A program made the translations under genes and the position numbers. Under the pieces are notes generated by a model, which did not search any database, was not told where the DNA came from, and worked only from the letters and a program-made list of their open reading frames with translations. From NCBI RefSeq assembly GCF_000220525.1, contig NZ_AFPK01000029.1, positions 124,006 through 188,005 of the forward strand: a DNA stretch of 64,000 nt, given 5' to 3'. Each line of letters starts with the position of its first letter. The first letter of the stretch is position 1. The DNA comes from Ochrovirga pacifica (GTDB lineage Bacteria > Bacteroidota > Bacteroidia > Flavobacteriales > Flavobacteriaceae). Shown piece after piece: positions 54,442-62,839 of the stretch.

Positions 54442-54678
54442 TTACTTAGTTGGTTTTGTTAAAATAGCCCAAATTTCAATTCCAAAACCCAACAATACTA
54501 AAGTAGGTGCTAAGCGAATTCTTCTAAAATTGTACATTGCTTGGTTAAAAACTTCTGGGTCATCAGAGCCACCTCCAGACATTAGAACAAAACCAACAGC
54601 AATAAACACCAGCCCTATAATCATCAATTGGTAGTTTCTTTTTCCAAACACAAAATCTTGTGCAAATTTTTGTTTCAT
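54442..54678 (-). CDS. DUF3098 two-helix membrane protein
   Basis: This 78-residue protein has two hydrophobic helices (about residues 17-34 and 55-73) separated by a short SGGGSDDPEVFN loop, the pattern of DUF3098. The family sits between ftsX and uppP in many Bacteroidota and may assist cell-wall or division proteins, but no function is shown. It lies 3 bases after ftsX and 5 before uppP. Confidence 0.88.
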   Translation of the reverse strand: MKQKFAQDFVFGKRNYQLMIIGLVFIAVGFVLMSGGGSDDPEVFNQAMYNFRRIRLAPTLVLLGFGIEIWAILTKPTK

Positions 54679-54681
54679 ATC

Positions 54682-55560
54682 TTAAAAATAAAGTTGATCT
54701 GTTTTTAATCGCAAAAAGCGTTGGGTAGCTAAAAAAGAGCTAATGGCCGTAATAACAAATGCTACAGCAAAAATTCCACCAATAACAATGGCTAAAACTT
54801 CTACATCTTCCATTAGAGACAGTACTGGCAGTTTGTGATCTACCTTGTAACACAAAGTCAGAATAATAACAGATGCCAAAAAAGCACCTAACAAGCCTAA
54901 ACGAACACTACCCCATATAAACGGTTTTCTAATAAAAGATTTTGTTGCACCCACCATTTGCATGGTTTTAATAGTAAATCTTTTAGAGTATATTGACAAC
55001 CGTATAGAGCTGTTAAGTAATAACACAGCAATAAACGAAAGCACCGATGCTCCTACCAACAACCAAAAACCAATTGTTTTGATATTCTTGGTTAGCAAAT
55101 CTACCAAAGGAGCATCATAAGCTGCTTCTGTAATATATGCATTTTTTTCCAAGTCTTTGGTAATAAAAATCAATTGTGAGGGACTTACAAAATCTGCTTT
55201 CAGTTTAATTTCGTAATAGCTTTTAAGCGGATTATCACCTAAAAAAGTAAGAAAATCTTCTCCTATTTCTTTACTAAAGTCTTTGGCTGCCTGATCTTTT
55301 GATACAAAGTGATAAGTATTGACAAATTCCTTTTCTTTTAAAAATTTTTCCAATCCCTTTTTTTCAGTTTCAGATAAATTATTTTTTAGATATAACGTAA
55401 CCGAAATCTTTTCTTTAAAGTAGCCACTAAGCTTACTGTATTTTAATACTGCCAACCCTAAAAATCCAACCAACATTAACACCAATGTAATACTTAGTAC
55501 TACAGAAAGATATGAGGCTTTTAATCGTCTTTTCTGATATTTTTCAAAAGATTTAGACAT
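54682..55560 (-). CDS. ftsX: Cell division protein FtsX
   Basis: FtsX is the membrane subunit of the FtsEX complex that controls septal peptidoglycan hydrolases. The 292-residue protein has four membrane helices (one near residues 20-42, three near 170-285) and an extracellular domain between the first and second. The motif FTIKTMQMVGATKSFIRKPF is typical. FtsE is not adjacent, as is usual in this phylum. It is the first gene of the four-gene operon that continues with DUF3098, uppP and truB. Confidence 0.93.
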   Translation of the reverse strand: MSKSFEKYQKRRLKASYLSVVLSITLVLMLVGFLGLAVLKYSKLSGYFKEKISVTLYLKNNLSETEKKGLEKFLKEKEFVNTYHFVSKDQAAKDFSKEIGEDFLTFLGDNPLKSYYEIKLKADFVSPSQLIFITKDLEKNAYITEAAYDAPLVDLLTKNIKTIGFWLLVGASVLSFIAVLLLNSSIRLSIYSKRFTIKTMQMVGATKSFIRKPFIWGSVRLGLLGAFLASVIILTLCYKVDHKLPVLSLMEDVEVLAIVIGGIFAVAFVITAISSFLATQRFLRLKTDQLYF

Positions 55561-55698
55561 CTACTATTTTGTTGATTTTTGAGTTGCAAGGTAGTATTTC
55601 GCAAGTAACTATGCAATTTTGATGTACACCTTTGCATTGTGTTTTCTGCTTTTATTTTTGTTTGATACAATTCGCTCTTAATCTCCGCGTGAATTCTT

Positions 55699-55707
55699 TA
55701 TCTTTGC
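55699..55707 (+). promoter_or_regulatory. Candidate -7 element of rbfA
   Basis: TATCTTTGC ends 3 bases before the rbfA ATG at 55711, so the transcript would begin at about the start codon (leaderless). No clear -33 box is seen. Confidence 0.55.
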
Positions 55708-55710
55708 AAC

Positions 55711-56106
55711 ATGGAAGAAACTAATAGACAGAAAAAAATAGCTGGGGTCATTCAAAAAGATTTGGCCGAAGTACTACAAGCAGATGCTAGAAACGGAATG
55801 CGTGGTGTAATTATTTCTGTATCTAAGGTACAAGTAACAGCAGATTTAGGACAAGCTAAAGCTTATTTAAGCGTTTTCCCATCCGAAAAAAGAGAGGAAA
55901 TTATCAAAGCGGTTACCAAAAACACTCCTGCAATTCGTCATGAGCTAGCACAACGTACCAAACATCAATTAAGACGTATGCCCAACTTACTTTTTTATGG
56001 TGATGATACGCTAGACTATATAGAAAACTTAGACAATTCTTTAGGCGGAAAAGACACCAACCCAATTCAGAATCCTGAAATTCTTGACAAAAGAAAAAAA
56101 CTGTAA
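55711..56106 (+). CDS. rbfA: Ribosome-binding factor A
   Basis: RbfA helps mature the 30S subunit by binding near the 5' end of 16S rRNA. The 131-residue protein has the KH-like core: RQKKIAGVIQKDLAEVLQ, then VIISVSKVQVTADLGQAKAYLSVF and LRRMPNLLFYGDDTLDY. It is divergent from ftsX and followed after 11 bases by a LolC/E-like permease gene on the same strand. Confidence 0.96.
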   Translation: MEETNRQKKIAGVIQKDLAEVLQADARNGMRGVIISVSKVQVTADLGQAKAYLSVFPSEKREEIIKAVTKNTPAIRHELAQRTKHQLRRMPNLLFYGDDTLDYIENLDNSLGGKDTNPIQNPEILDKRKKL

Positions 56107-56117
56107 TCATTCCCCTT

Positions 56118-57317
56118 TTGAAGTTTCCGTTCTACATTGCACAACGTTATCTTAAATCTAAAAGTGGTAACAATATTATCAACATTGTAACCATTTTGGC
56201 TTGCTTGGGTGTAGTAGCCGGAACCATGGCTTTGTTTATTGTGCTATCGGTATTTTCTGGCATTAAAAGTTACAGTGCGCAAATGTTGCAGAGCAATACA
56301 CCCGATATTAGAATATATCCCTCTAAAGGAAAAACCTTTGCTGTATCTTCTGACTTTTTAAAAAAATTAGAACAAAGCCCATCAAACATAAGGTACGCAA
56401 AAGTATTAGAAGAACGTGCTTTTTTTAAAAATGGTGAAAAAGAAGAAATTGCCTATATCAAAGGGGTAGACTCGGTTTTTAACAAAGTGGTTCCCATAGA
56501 TTCTTTAATGATTTTAGGAAATTGGTTTGCTTCAGAAAGCAAAAACACTTGCATTGTCAGTTACCAGCTCTATCGTCAGCTAGACTTAAACATCTTTACA
56601 GATCGATTAGACACCTATGTTCCCAAAGCAGGGAAAGGATATATTAGCAATCCTAAAAATGCTTTCCGAGAAGTATTTCCGCAAGTAATCGGAGTTTTGA
56701 GCAGTCCTAACGAAGAAGATAAAAAATACATTTATGCTCCTTTACAGTTAACTCAAAACTTACTAGACAAACAAAAAAATGAAGTAAGCTATGTTGATGT
56801 AAAAGTAGCTGACTTAAAACAACTGAATTCTGTTGTTTTGTTTTTACAAAAACAATTGCCTGATTATAGAATTCTAAAGAATGAAGAAATTAACAGTTCT
56901 TTTTATAAAATTCTAAATTCCGAAAAACTTATTGCGTATTTGGTTTCTCTTCTGGTCGTGGTAATGGTTTTATCTAATACTAGCGGAACCATTATTATGG
57001 TAATTGTAGACAAAAAAGAAAATATTAAAACTTTGCTAAATATAGGAGCGTCCTTAAAAAGTGTAAGACGAATTTTTGCACTTTATGGTTTTCTTCTCAA
57101 TCTCTTTGGTATGTTTTTCGGACTGCTACTTGGTGGATTTCTTGTATGGATTCAATTACATTTTGAACTTATAATGATAACACCAAACATAGCTTATCCG
57201 GTAGGCTTTGAATGGCAAAATGTTATTTTAGTTTGCTGCACTATTGTAACTTTTGGAGCATTGGCTAGTTTGTTAGCTAGCGGAAGAATTTCAAAAAGAT
57301 TTGTAAAAAAACACTAA
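56118..57317 (+). CDS. LolC/LolE/MacB-type ABC transporter permease (TTG start)
   Basis: This 399-residue membrane protein has a first helix near residues 21-45 (NIINIVTILACLGVVAGTMALF), a large periplasmic domain, and three C-terminal helices with the FtsX-like permease pattern. It resembles LolC/LolE lipoprotein-releasing permeases, which act with a LolD ATPase not seen here. The start must be TTG at 56118: an in-frame ATG occurs only after the first membrane helix and would destroy it. It follows rbfA by 11 bases, a common Bacteroidota pairing. The substrate is inferred, not proven. Confidence 0.9.
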   Translation: MKFPFYIAQRYLKSKSGNNIINIVTILACLGVVAGTMALFIVLSVFSGIKSYSAQMLQSNTPDIRIYPSKGKTFAVSSDFLKKLEQSPSNIRYAKVLEERAFFKNGEKEEIAYIKGVDSVFNKVVPIDSLMILGNWFASESKNTCIVSYQLYRQLDLNIFTDRLDTYVPKAGKGYISNPKNAFREVFPQVIGVLSSPNEEDKKYIYAPLQLTQNLLDKQKNEVSYVDVKVADLKQLNSVVLFLQKQLPDYRILKNEEINSSFYKILNSEKLIAYLVSLLVVVMVLSNTSGTIIMVIVDKKENIKTLLNIGASLKSVRRIFALYGFLLNLFGMFFGLLLGGFLVWIQLHFELIMITPNIAYPVGFEWQNVILVCCTIVTFGALASLLASGRISKRFVKKH

Positions 57318-57366
57318 ACACTAGTTCAAAAAGATTCTTACGCTAACTAGTTTGAAATTACCACTA

Positions 57367-58371
57367 TTATTTTTGCATAAAATTTTCTAGGTTTCCAAAA
57401 CGCTCTAAGATTTCATCCATTACGCTAAAAACTCCAGCAGCGGTATCTTCGGTAACCAATCGGTTTCTGTATTCTTTTACATCACGAATTCCTTTAAAAT
57501 AGTTGGCATAATGTCTACGTGTTTCCATCACTGCCTGACGTTCACTTTCTTTCCAATCAATTTCCATTTGCAAATGCCTGCGAGCTACTTCTACACGATC
57601 TGCAATAGATGCCGTTGGCAAATGCTTTCCTGTTGCAATAAAGTGCTTTACCTCTTTAAAAAACCATGGGTTTCCAATACTTGCACGTCCAATCATAGCT
57701 CCGTCCAGTCCATATTCGTCTCTCATTTCAATAGCACGTTCGGGCGTATTTACATCACCATTTCCAAAAACAGGAATGTGCATTCTTTGGTTATTTTTAA
57801 CAGCAGCAATTCTTGTCCAATCAGCATTTCCTTTGTACATCTGGGCACGTGTCCTTCCGTGTATAGAAATGGCTGCACACCCTACATCTTGCAAACGCTC
57901 TGCTACCTCTTCAATCATAATAGAATTCTCATCCCAACCTAGCCTAGTCTTTACTGTTACAGGCAATTTAGTGTGCTTTACCATTGCATCTGTCAACTTA
58001 ACCATCAGGTCTATATCTTTTAAAATTCCTGCTCCTGCTCCTCTACTTACCACTTTTTTTACTGGACAACCAAAGTTGATGTCAATAATATCTGGCTTAG
58101 AAGCCTCTACAATTTCTACCGTTCTAAGCATCGATTCTAGATTGGCACCAAAAATTTGTATTCCAACAGGACGTTCTTTTTCGTAAATATCTAATTTTTT
58201 AACACTTTTGGCAGCATCTCTAATCAATCCTTCTGATGAAATAAATTCTGTATACACCACATCTGCTCCTTGTTCCTTACACAAAGCTCTAAATGGTGGA
58301 TCGCTAACATCCTCCATAGGAGCTAGTAACAACGGAAAATCTCCCAATTCTATATTGCTAATTTTTACCAT
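57367..58371 (-). CDS. dusB: tRNA-dihydrouridine synthase
   Basis: This 334-residue flavoenzyme reduces uridine to dihydrouridine in tRNA D loops. It has LLLAPMEDVSDPPFRALC for FMN binding, the catalytic-Cys motif NFGCPVKKVVSRGAGAG, and VKTRLGWDENS, typical of the DusB branch. It is a single gene with its own promoter at 58394-58402, between two hairpins. Convergent with the permease gene. Confidence 0.95.
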   Translation of the reverse strand: MVKISNIELGDFPLLLAPMEDVSDPPFRALCKEQGADVVYTEFISSEGLIRDAAKSVKKLDIYEKERPVGIQIFGANLESMLRTVEIVEASKPDIIDINFGCPVKKVVSRGAGAGILKDIDLMVKLTDAMVKHTKLPVTVKTRLGWDENSIMIEEVAERLQDVGCAAISIHGRTRAQMYKGNADWTRIAAVKNNQRMHIPVFGNGDVNTPERAIEMRDEYGLDGAMIGRASIGNPWFFKEVKHFIATGKHLPTASIADRVEVARRHLQMEIDWKESERQAVMETRRHYANYFKGIRDVKEYRNRLVTEDTAAGVFSVMDEILERFGNLENFMQK

Positions 58372-58393
58372 AATCGTTTGATTTTAAAGGGTT

Positions 58394-58402
58394 GCAAAGA
58401 TA
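58394..58402 (-). promoter_or_regulatory. Probable -7 element of dusB
   Basis: On the minus strand TATCTTTGC lies about 23 bases before the dusB ATG and directly after the ferredoxin terminator, fitting the Bacteroidota TAnnTTTG box. Confidence 0.6.
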
Positions 58403-58403
58403 C

Positions 58404-58437
58404 AAAAAAGTCCTTCTTAAAAAGCATTAAGAAGGAC
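58404..58437 (-). terminator. Terminator after the ferredoxin gene
   Basis: The arms GTCCTTCTTAA and TTAAGAAGGAC are followed on the minus strand by a T run, 23 bases after the ferredoxin stop codon. Confidence 0.93.
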
Positions 58438-58459
58438 CTTCTGTATATTTAGATATTTT

Positions 58460-58786
58460 TTAGACTTCAGATTCTGGGGCCAATTCTATTTCCAACCCAT
58501 CCAAATCTTCTGTGATGGGAATTTGACATCCTAAACGAGAATTGTCTTCTACATAAAAAGCTTGATCTAACATATCTTCTTCAGCATCTTGCATTTCTGG
58601 CAACTGATGCTCTGACAATACATAACACTGACAAGAAGCACACATAGCCATTCCTCCGCAAGTTCCCTCTACTGGCAACTCATAGGCTTTACACAATTCC
58701 ATAAGATTCATTCCCATATCCGTAGGGGCCTGCAACTCATGAATTTCTCCTTCTCTATCTTTTATTTTTATGGTAATATCAGACAT
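58460..58786 (-). CDS. 2Fe-2S ferredoxin, adrenodoxin type
   Basis: This 108-residue electron carrier has four cluster cysteines, Cys43, Cys49, Cys52 and Cys87 (C-x5-C-x2-C ... C), in GTCGGMAMCASCQC and RLGCQI. This spacing is typical of adrenodoxin-like 2Fe-2S ferredoxins. The partner (for example a P450 or cluster-assembly system) is unknown. A TATCTTTGC element lies about 37 bases upstream of the ATG. It forms a single-gene unit. Confidence 0.95.
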   Translation of the reverse strand: MSDITIKIKDREGEIHELQAPTDMGMNLMELCKAYELPVEGTCGGMAMCASCQCYVLSEHQLPEMQDAEEDMLDQAFYVEDNSRLGCQIPITEDLDGLEIELAPESEV

Positions 58787-58822
58787 AGTCCAAACTTTTT
58801 ATGATGTACTAAAAATTAGTTC

Positions 58823-58831
58823 GCAAAGATA
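58823..58831 (-). promoter_or_regulatory. Candidate -7 element of the ferredoxin gene
   Basis: On the minus strand TATCTTTGC lies 37-45 bases before the ATG at 58786 and matches the Bacteroidota box. A -33 TTTG is not obvious. Confidence 0.5.
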
Positions 58832-59038
58832 CAATCAATTCCTTATAGATAAAAGAATCTTATTGATTAAAAATCATCCACAACTTGACTAAGAACAACA
58901 TCTACTAAACAATAACAAACATTAACCTTAAAAAAATTGACAGAAATCACCTTTAATCCAAAAAAATAGTTATTTTTACGTTGTATGAATGTTATTCATT
59001 ATACACTAGTTATTTATTATACCCCAAATTGCTTTAAA

Positions 59039-60178
59039 ATGACTAAGTTAAATTACAATGTTTTTGACAAAATGATAGAAGGTGTTCAGGTTTTAAGTGA
59101 AAATCTAGAATATCTTTACGTCAATGAATCTATGGTAGAACAAAGCAAAAATAGAAAAGAAGATTTGCTAGGTTATACCGTGATGGAAAAGTATCCTGGT
59201 TTTGAAAAAAGCAAAGCCTACGATTTTTTTATAGAGGTTTTAAAAAATCAAAAGCCACATTCTTTTATAAATGAATTTGAGTTTCCGGACGGAAGCAGGG
59301 CATGGTACGATTTAAGAGTTCATCCTGTTGAGGATGGAATTCTTGTTTTAACTTTTGATATTACTGAACAAAAACGTTTGGAAAAAGAACTACAACAGCT
59401 AAACGAAATACTCGAATTTAAAGTTACTGAAAGAAATAAAGAGCTGTTAGAAGCTTTGGCTCGTGAAAAAAAATTAAATGCTATGAAAACTGATTTTGTT
59501 TCTATGGCATCCCATGAATTTAAAACTCCTTTAACTGCCATTATGTCTAGCTTATCTTTAATTGAAAAATATTATGAAATTAATGATTTTGCTAAATGTG
59601 AAAAGCATTATCAAAGAATCAAAACATCGGCTCATAATCTTACGCATATACTAAACGGTTTCTTGTCTTTGGATCAGCATCAAAAAGGAAAAACAACAAG
59701 TTCTGAAGAAGTATTTAATGTAAAAGCTTTTTTTATTGAGACTCTTACACAACTAGACGGAATTAGAAAGAAAAAACAAAACATACAATTTACACACACA
59801 GGAGACGATTTAGTTTCTTTGGATAAAAGATATTTAAGAAACATTGTATTTAATTTAGTTTCCAACGCTATAAAATATTCAAATCAGGACATAACAATAC
59901 AAAGCATAATTGATCATGAAAAGTTTTCAATATGCATTGAAGATCAAGGAATAGGTATTCCAGAAGAACAACAAAAAGAATTATTTAATAAGTTTTTTAG
60001 AGCCTCTAATAGCAATCAAATAGAAGGTACTGGCCTTGGAATGAATATTGTAAAACATTACTTAGAAATTATGAATGGTAAAATAACTTTTGAAAGCAAA
60101 GTTAACCAAGGAACTAAATTTACTGTTATCTTCCCTAAAAATAAATCAAACTGTTTTCAAAATGCAGCAACCGCCTAA
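59039..60178 (+). CDS. PAS-domain histidine kinase (intact)
   Basis: This kinase has 379 residues from the ATG at 59039, chosen by alignment with the paralogue at 60246; an in-frame ATG at 58985 would add 18 hydrophobic residues. It has one PAS domain (about residues 5-112), a coiled coil, and a HisKA core with His159 in SHEFKTPL, N-box FNLVSNAIKYS, G1 EDQGIGI and G2 GTGLGMN. No membrane helix is seen, so it is cytoplasmic. It is followed after 67 bases by a second, degenerate paralogue, and a receiver protein is encoded convergently. This kinase is the likely phosphate donor. Confidence 0.9.
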   Translation: MTKLNYNVFDKMIEGVQVLSENLEYLYVNESMVEQSKNRKEDLLGYTVMEKYPGFEKSKAYDFFIEVLKNQKPHSFINEFEFPDGSRAWYDLRVHPVEDGILVLTFDITEQKRLEKELQQLNEILEFKVTERNKELLEALAREKKLNAMKTDFVSMASHEFKTPLTAIMSSLSLIEKYYEINDFAKCEKHYQRIKTSAHNLTHILNGFLSLDQHQKGKTTSSEEVFNVKAFFIETLTQLDGIRKKKQNIQFTHTGDDLVSLDKRYLRNIVFNLVSNAIKYSNQDITIQSIIDHEKFSICIEDQGIGIPEEQQKELFNKFFRASNSNQIEGTGLGMNIVKHYLEIMNGKITFESKVNQGTKFTVIFPKNKSNCFQNAATA

Positions 60179-60245
60179 TAATATATACTACTGCCAATAA
60201 GACAAACAACTACCTAAACTACAACCCTAACTCTCCCCTTGCCAC

Positions 60246-61412
60246 ATGAATAAAGCCCTATCAAACCAAAACGATTACCGTGTTTTTGATAACATGATGG
60301 AAGGTGTACATGTATTAACTCCAGAATGGAATTATTACTATCTAAATGAAGCAGTTATAAAACAAAGTAAGCTTGATAGAGAAACTCTTGAGAGCGGGAC
60401 AATGTTAGAGATTTTTAAAGGGATTGAAAATCTGCCTGTTTATAAATTTTACTATGATTGTATGCATACCAGAGTCCCTATGAGCATGATAAATGAATTT
60501 GAACACCCTGATGGCAGTATTGGTTGGTTTGAATTAAGAGTCGAACCTGTCCCAGAGGGGATACTGGTAAGATCTTATGATATTACGGAACAAAAAAAAC
60601 TAGAAAAAGAATTCAGTAAACTGAATGATATATTAGAATTTGAAGTTTCTGAAAGAAATAGAGAATTATTATGGGCACTTGAAAGAGAAAAACATTTAAA
60701 CAAACAAAAATCTGAGTTTGTTACCATGGCTTCTCACAACTTTAAAACACCATTAACAGCCATTTTATCAAGCTTGGCTTTGATAGAACGATACAGTAAA
60801 ACCAATGAAATAGAAAACTGTATCAAACATTTTAAAAGAATAACTTCTTCTGTACATAATTTATCACATATTCTAAACAATTATTTATCTTTAGACGAAC
60901 ATCAAAAAGGAGTCAAAAAAAATAACCTCGAAAAGTTCTACACTCTTTCTTTTTTTAAGGAAATCATTTTACAATTAGAAGGAATTACAAAAAAAAATCA
61001 AACAGTTATTTTTAATCAAAAAAAAGACTGTTTTGTTCTTCTCAATAAAAAAATATTAAAGAATATAATTTTTACACTTATATCAAACGCTATTAAATAT
61101 TCCAATAAAGATATTGTTGTAACTACATTGGTTCAGAAAAATAATTTAACTATATCTATTGAGGATAAAGGTGTTGGAATACCTGAAGAAAAACAAAAAC
61201 AACTATTTATTGAATTCTATAGGAAATCTAGCACCCAGACTCTTCCATCGTCTGCTCTAGGCTTAAACATTGTAAAGCATTATGTTGATTTATTGGGTGG
61301 TAAAATTTCTTTTACAAGCGAAATAGACAAAGGTACTAAATTTACGATTGCCCTTCAGAATTGCGTTATTAACGAAAACATCGGAAAAGATGAAGATTTA
61401 ATTTACGCTTAG
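60246..61412 (+). CDS. PAS-domain histidine kinase paralogue with altered catalytic residues
   Basis: This 388-residue paralogue of the preceding kinase has one PAS domain (about residues 8-114) and a HisKA/HATPase core. Three catalytic elements differ. The residue after His164 is Asn (SHNFKTPL instead of SHEFKTPL), the first N-box Asn is Thr277 (FTLISNA), and the G2 loop GTGLG is SSALG (residues 335-339). The D-box Asp307 (DKGVGIP) and Asn281 are kept. It may have reduced kinase activity and act as a phosphatase or a dimer partner. It ends in a four-base overlap with the convergent receiver gene. Confidence 0.88.
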   Translation: MNKALSNQNDYRVFDNMMEGVHVLTPEWNYYYLNEAVIKQSKLDRETLESGTMLEIFKGIENLPVYKFYYDCMHTRVPMSMINEFEHPDGSIGWFELRVEPVPEGILVRSYDITEQKKLEKEFSKLNDILEFEVSERNRELLWALEREKHLNKQKSEFVTMASHNFKTPLTAILSSLALIERYSKTNEIENCIKHFKRITSSVHNLSHILNNYLSLDEHQKGVKKNNLEKFYTLSFFKEIILQLEGITKKNQTVIFNQKKDCFVLLNKKILKNIIFTLISNAIKYSNKDIVVTTLVQKNNLTISIEDKGVGIPEEKQKQLFIEFYRKSSTQTLPSSALGLNIVKHYVDLLGGKISFTSEIDKGTKFTIALQNCVINENIGKDEDLIYA

Positions 61413-61771
61413 TTTAATAATCTTTTCATTATATCTAATAGCTCTGAACACTCAAATGGTTTCAGTAAATAATCATCCGCACCTAAATCTAATCCTTTAA
61501 AAACACTCATTTTTTCAGACTTAGCTGTTAAAAATATAAAAGGTATTTTAGCAGTCTTTGGGCTCGACTTTAATTGTTTTAGTACATCATAACCATTCAA
61601 TTTTGGCATCATGACATCGCATATAATCAAATCAGGACAAAATTTTTTGACAACCTCAAGGCCTTTTAAACCATCCTCAGCAATTTCAATCTGGTAACCA
61701 TAAACCTCTATAAGTTCAGAAATATTTTCTCTTATTAAAAAATCATCTTCAATGATCAGGATCTTTTTCAT
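61409..61771 (-). CDS. CheY-like receiver protein
   Basis: This 120-residue single-domain receiver (from the ATG at 61771; an in-frame ATG at 61810 adds 13 residues before the domain) has EDD at residues 8-10, phospho-acceptor Asp52 in IICDVMMPK, and Lys in LLKPFECSE. There is no output domain. It is convergent with the two PAS kinases and probably their partner. Convergent kinase and receiver genes with overlapping stops are unusual, since they usually share an operon. Confidence 0.9.
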   Translation of the reverse strand: MKKILIIEDDFLIRENISELIEVYGYQIEIAEDGLKGLEVVKKFCPDLIICDVMMPKLNGYDVLKQLKSSPKTAKIPFIFLTAKSEKMSVFKGLDLGADDYLLKPFECSELLDIMKRLLN

Positions 61772-61913
61772 AATCGATGAATTATACATAGCAATAGTGT
61801 AAATATACATTAAAAAGTTGTAATTAAAACTAAATCATTTGTTACAAAATATGCCAGTATACAACAACACCATTCTTAAAATTAACATTGTTTTATAACA
61901 AAACAAATATATA

Positions 61914-61949
61914 AAAAAACCTTTATTACTCGTAATAAGCAATAAAGGT
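61914..61949 (-). terminator. Terminator after yebC
   Basis: The arms ACCTTTATT and AATAAAGGT, with inner pairing ATTACT-like arms, are followed on the minus strand by a T run. The hairpin lies 27 bases after the yebC stop codon. Confidence 0.88.
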
Positions 61950-61975
61950 CGTATATTTTTATAAATTCTGTAATT

Positions 61976-62689
61976 TTATGCCATTGAATGATATACGTTT
62001 TGAACATCGTCATCATCCTCTAGTTTTTCTAAAAGCTTTTCAACTTCAGCTTGTTGCTCTTCATTTAGTTCTGTGGTAGTGGTTGGAATTCTCTCAAAAC
62101 CAGAAGACAATATTTCAATATTATTTTCTTCCAAATACTTTTGAATGTTTCCAAACTGACCAAACTCTCCATAAATTAAAATCCCATCTTCTTCTTCAAA
62201 GACTTCTTCAACCTCAAAATCTAACAATTCTAATTCTAGCTCTTCTAAATCCATAGCTACCGTTTCTGGATTTATTCTAAAATTACAAGTATGATCAAAC
62301 ATAAATGCTACCGAACCAGAAGTTCCTAAATTTCCATTGCATTTATTAAATGCAGCTCTAACATTGGCCACTGTTCTATTATTGTTGTCTGTAGCAGTTT
62401 CTACCAAAATGGCTATTCCATGAGGAGCATATCCTTCAAACAAAGTCTCTTTATAGTTAGCAGTATCTTTATCAGAAGCTTTTTTAATGGCTCTTTCTAC
62501 ATTATCTTTGGGCATGTTAGCTGCCTTAGCATTCTGAATTACTGCACGAAGTCTAGAGTTGGTATCAGGATTTGGACCTCCTTCTTTAACTGCCATTACG
62601 ATGTCCTTTCCAATTCTTGTAAATGTCTTGGCCATTGCAGACCAGCGTTTCATTTTTCTCGCTTTTCTAAATTCAAATGCTCTACCCAT
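61976..62689 (-). CDS. YebC/PmpR-family transcriptional regulator or translation factor
   Basis: This 237-residue protein has the TACO1/YebC fold. It shows GRAFEFRKARKMKRWSAMAK, GGPNPDTNSRLRAVIQNAK and NMPKDNVERAIKKA, followed by the GYAPHGIAILVETATDNNNRT stretch. Family members act as DNA-binding regulators or help translation of proline-rich stretches; which applies here is not known. It is a single gene closed by a terminator. Confidence 0.94.
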   Translation of the reverse strand: MGRAFEFRKARKMKRWSAMAKTFTRIGKDIVMAVKEGGPNPDTNSRLRAVIQNAKAANMPKDNVERAIKKASDKDTANYKETLFEGYAPHGIAILVETATDNNNRTVANVRAAFNKCNGNLGTSGSVAFMFDHTCNFRINPETVAMDLEELELELLDFEVEEVFEEEDGILIYGEFGQFGNIQKYLEENNIEILSSGFERIPTTTTELNEEQQAEVEKLLEKLEDDDDVQNVYHSMA

Positions 62690-62839
62690 TTTATGACTGA
62701 TTTAATATTAAAATTGAAGCTGTAAAACGTATCAAACTTCAATTGTTATTTTATGATTTAGGAATGTAAAAATATTATTTTTTGACGAAGCTATAAAACC
62801 CTATAAAAAATTTATCTCACTGTAATTTACTATCACTAA

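Noticed and set aside
57320-57351. Inverted repeat ACTAGTT ... AACTAGT between the permease and dusB
   Set aside because: Arms of seven bases with an 18-base loop and no T run. Too weak to call a terminator.
58985-59038. Longer start of the first PAS kinase at 58985
   Set aside because: The extra 18 residues are not in the paralogue at 60246 and sit next to probable promoter sequence. The ATG at 59039 aligns with the paralogue.
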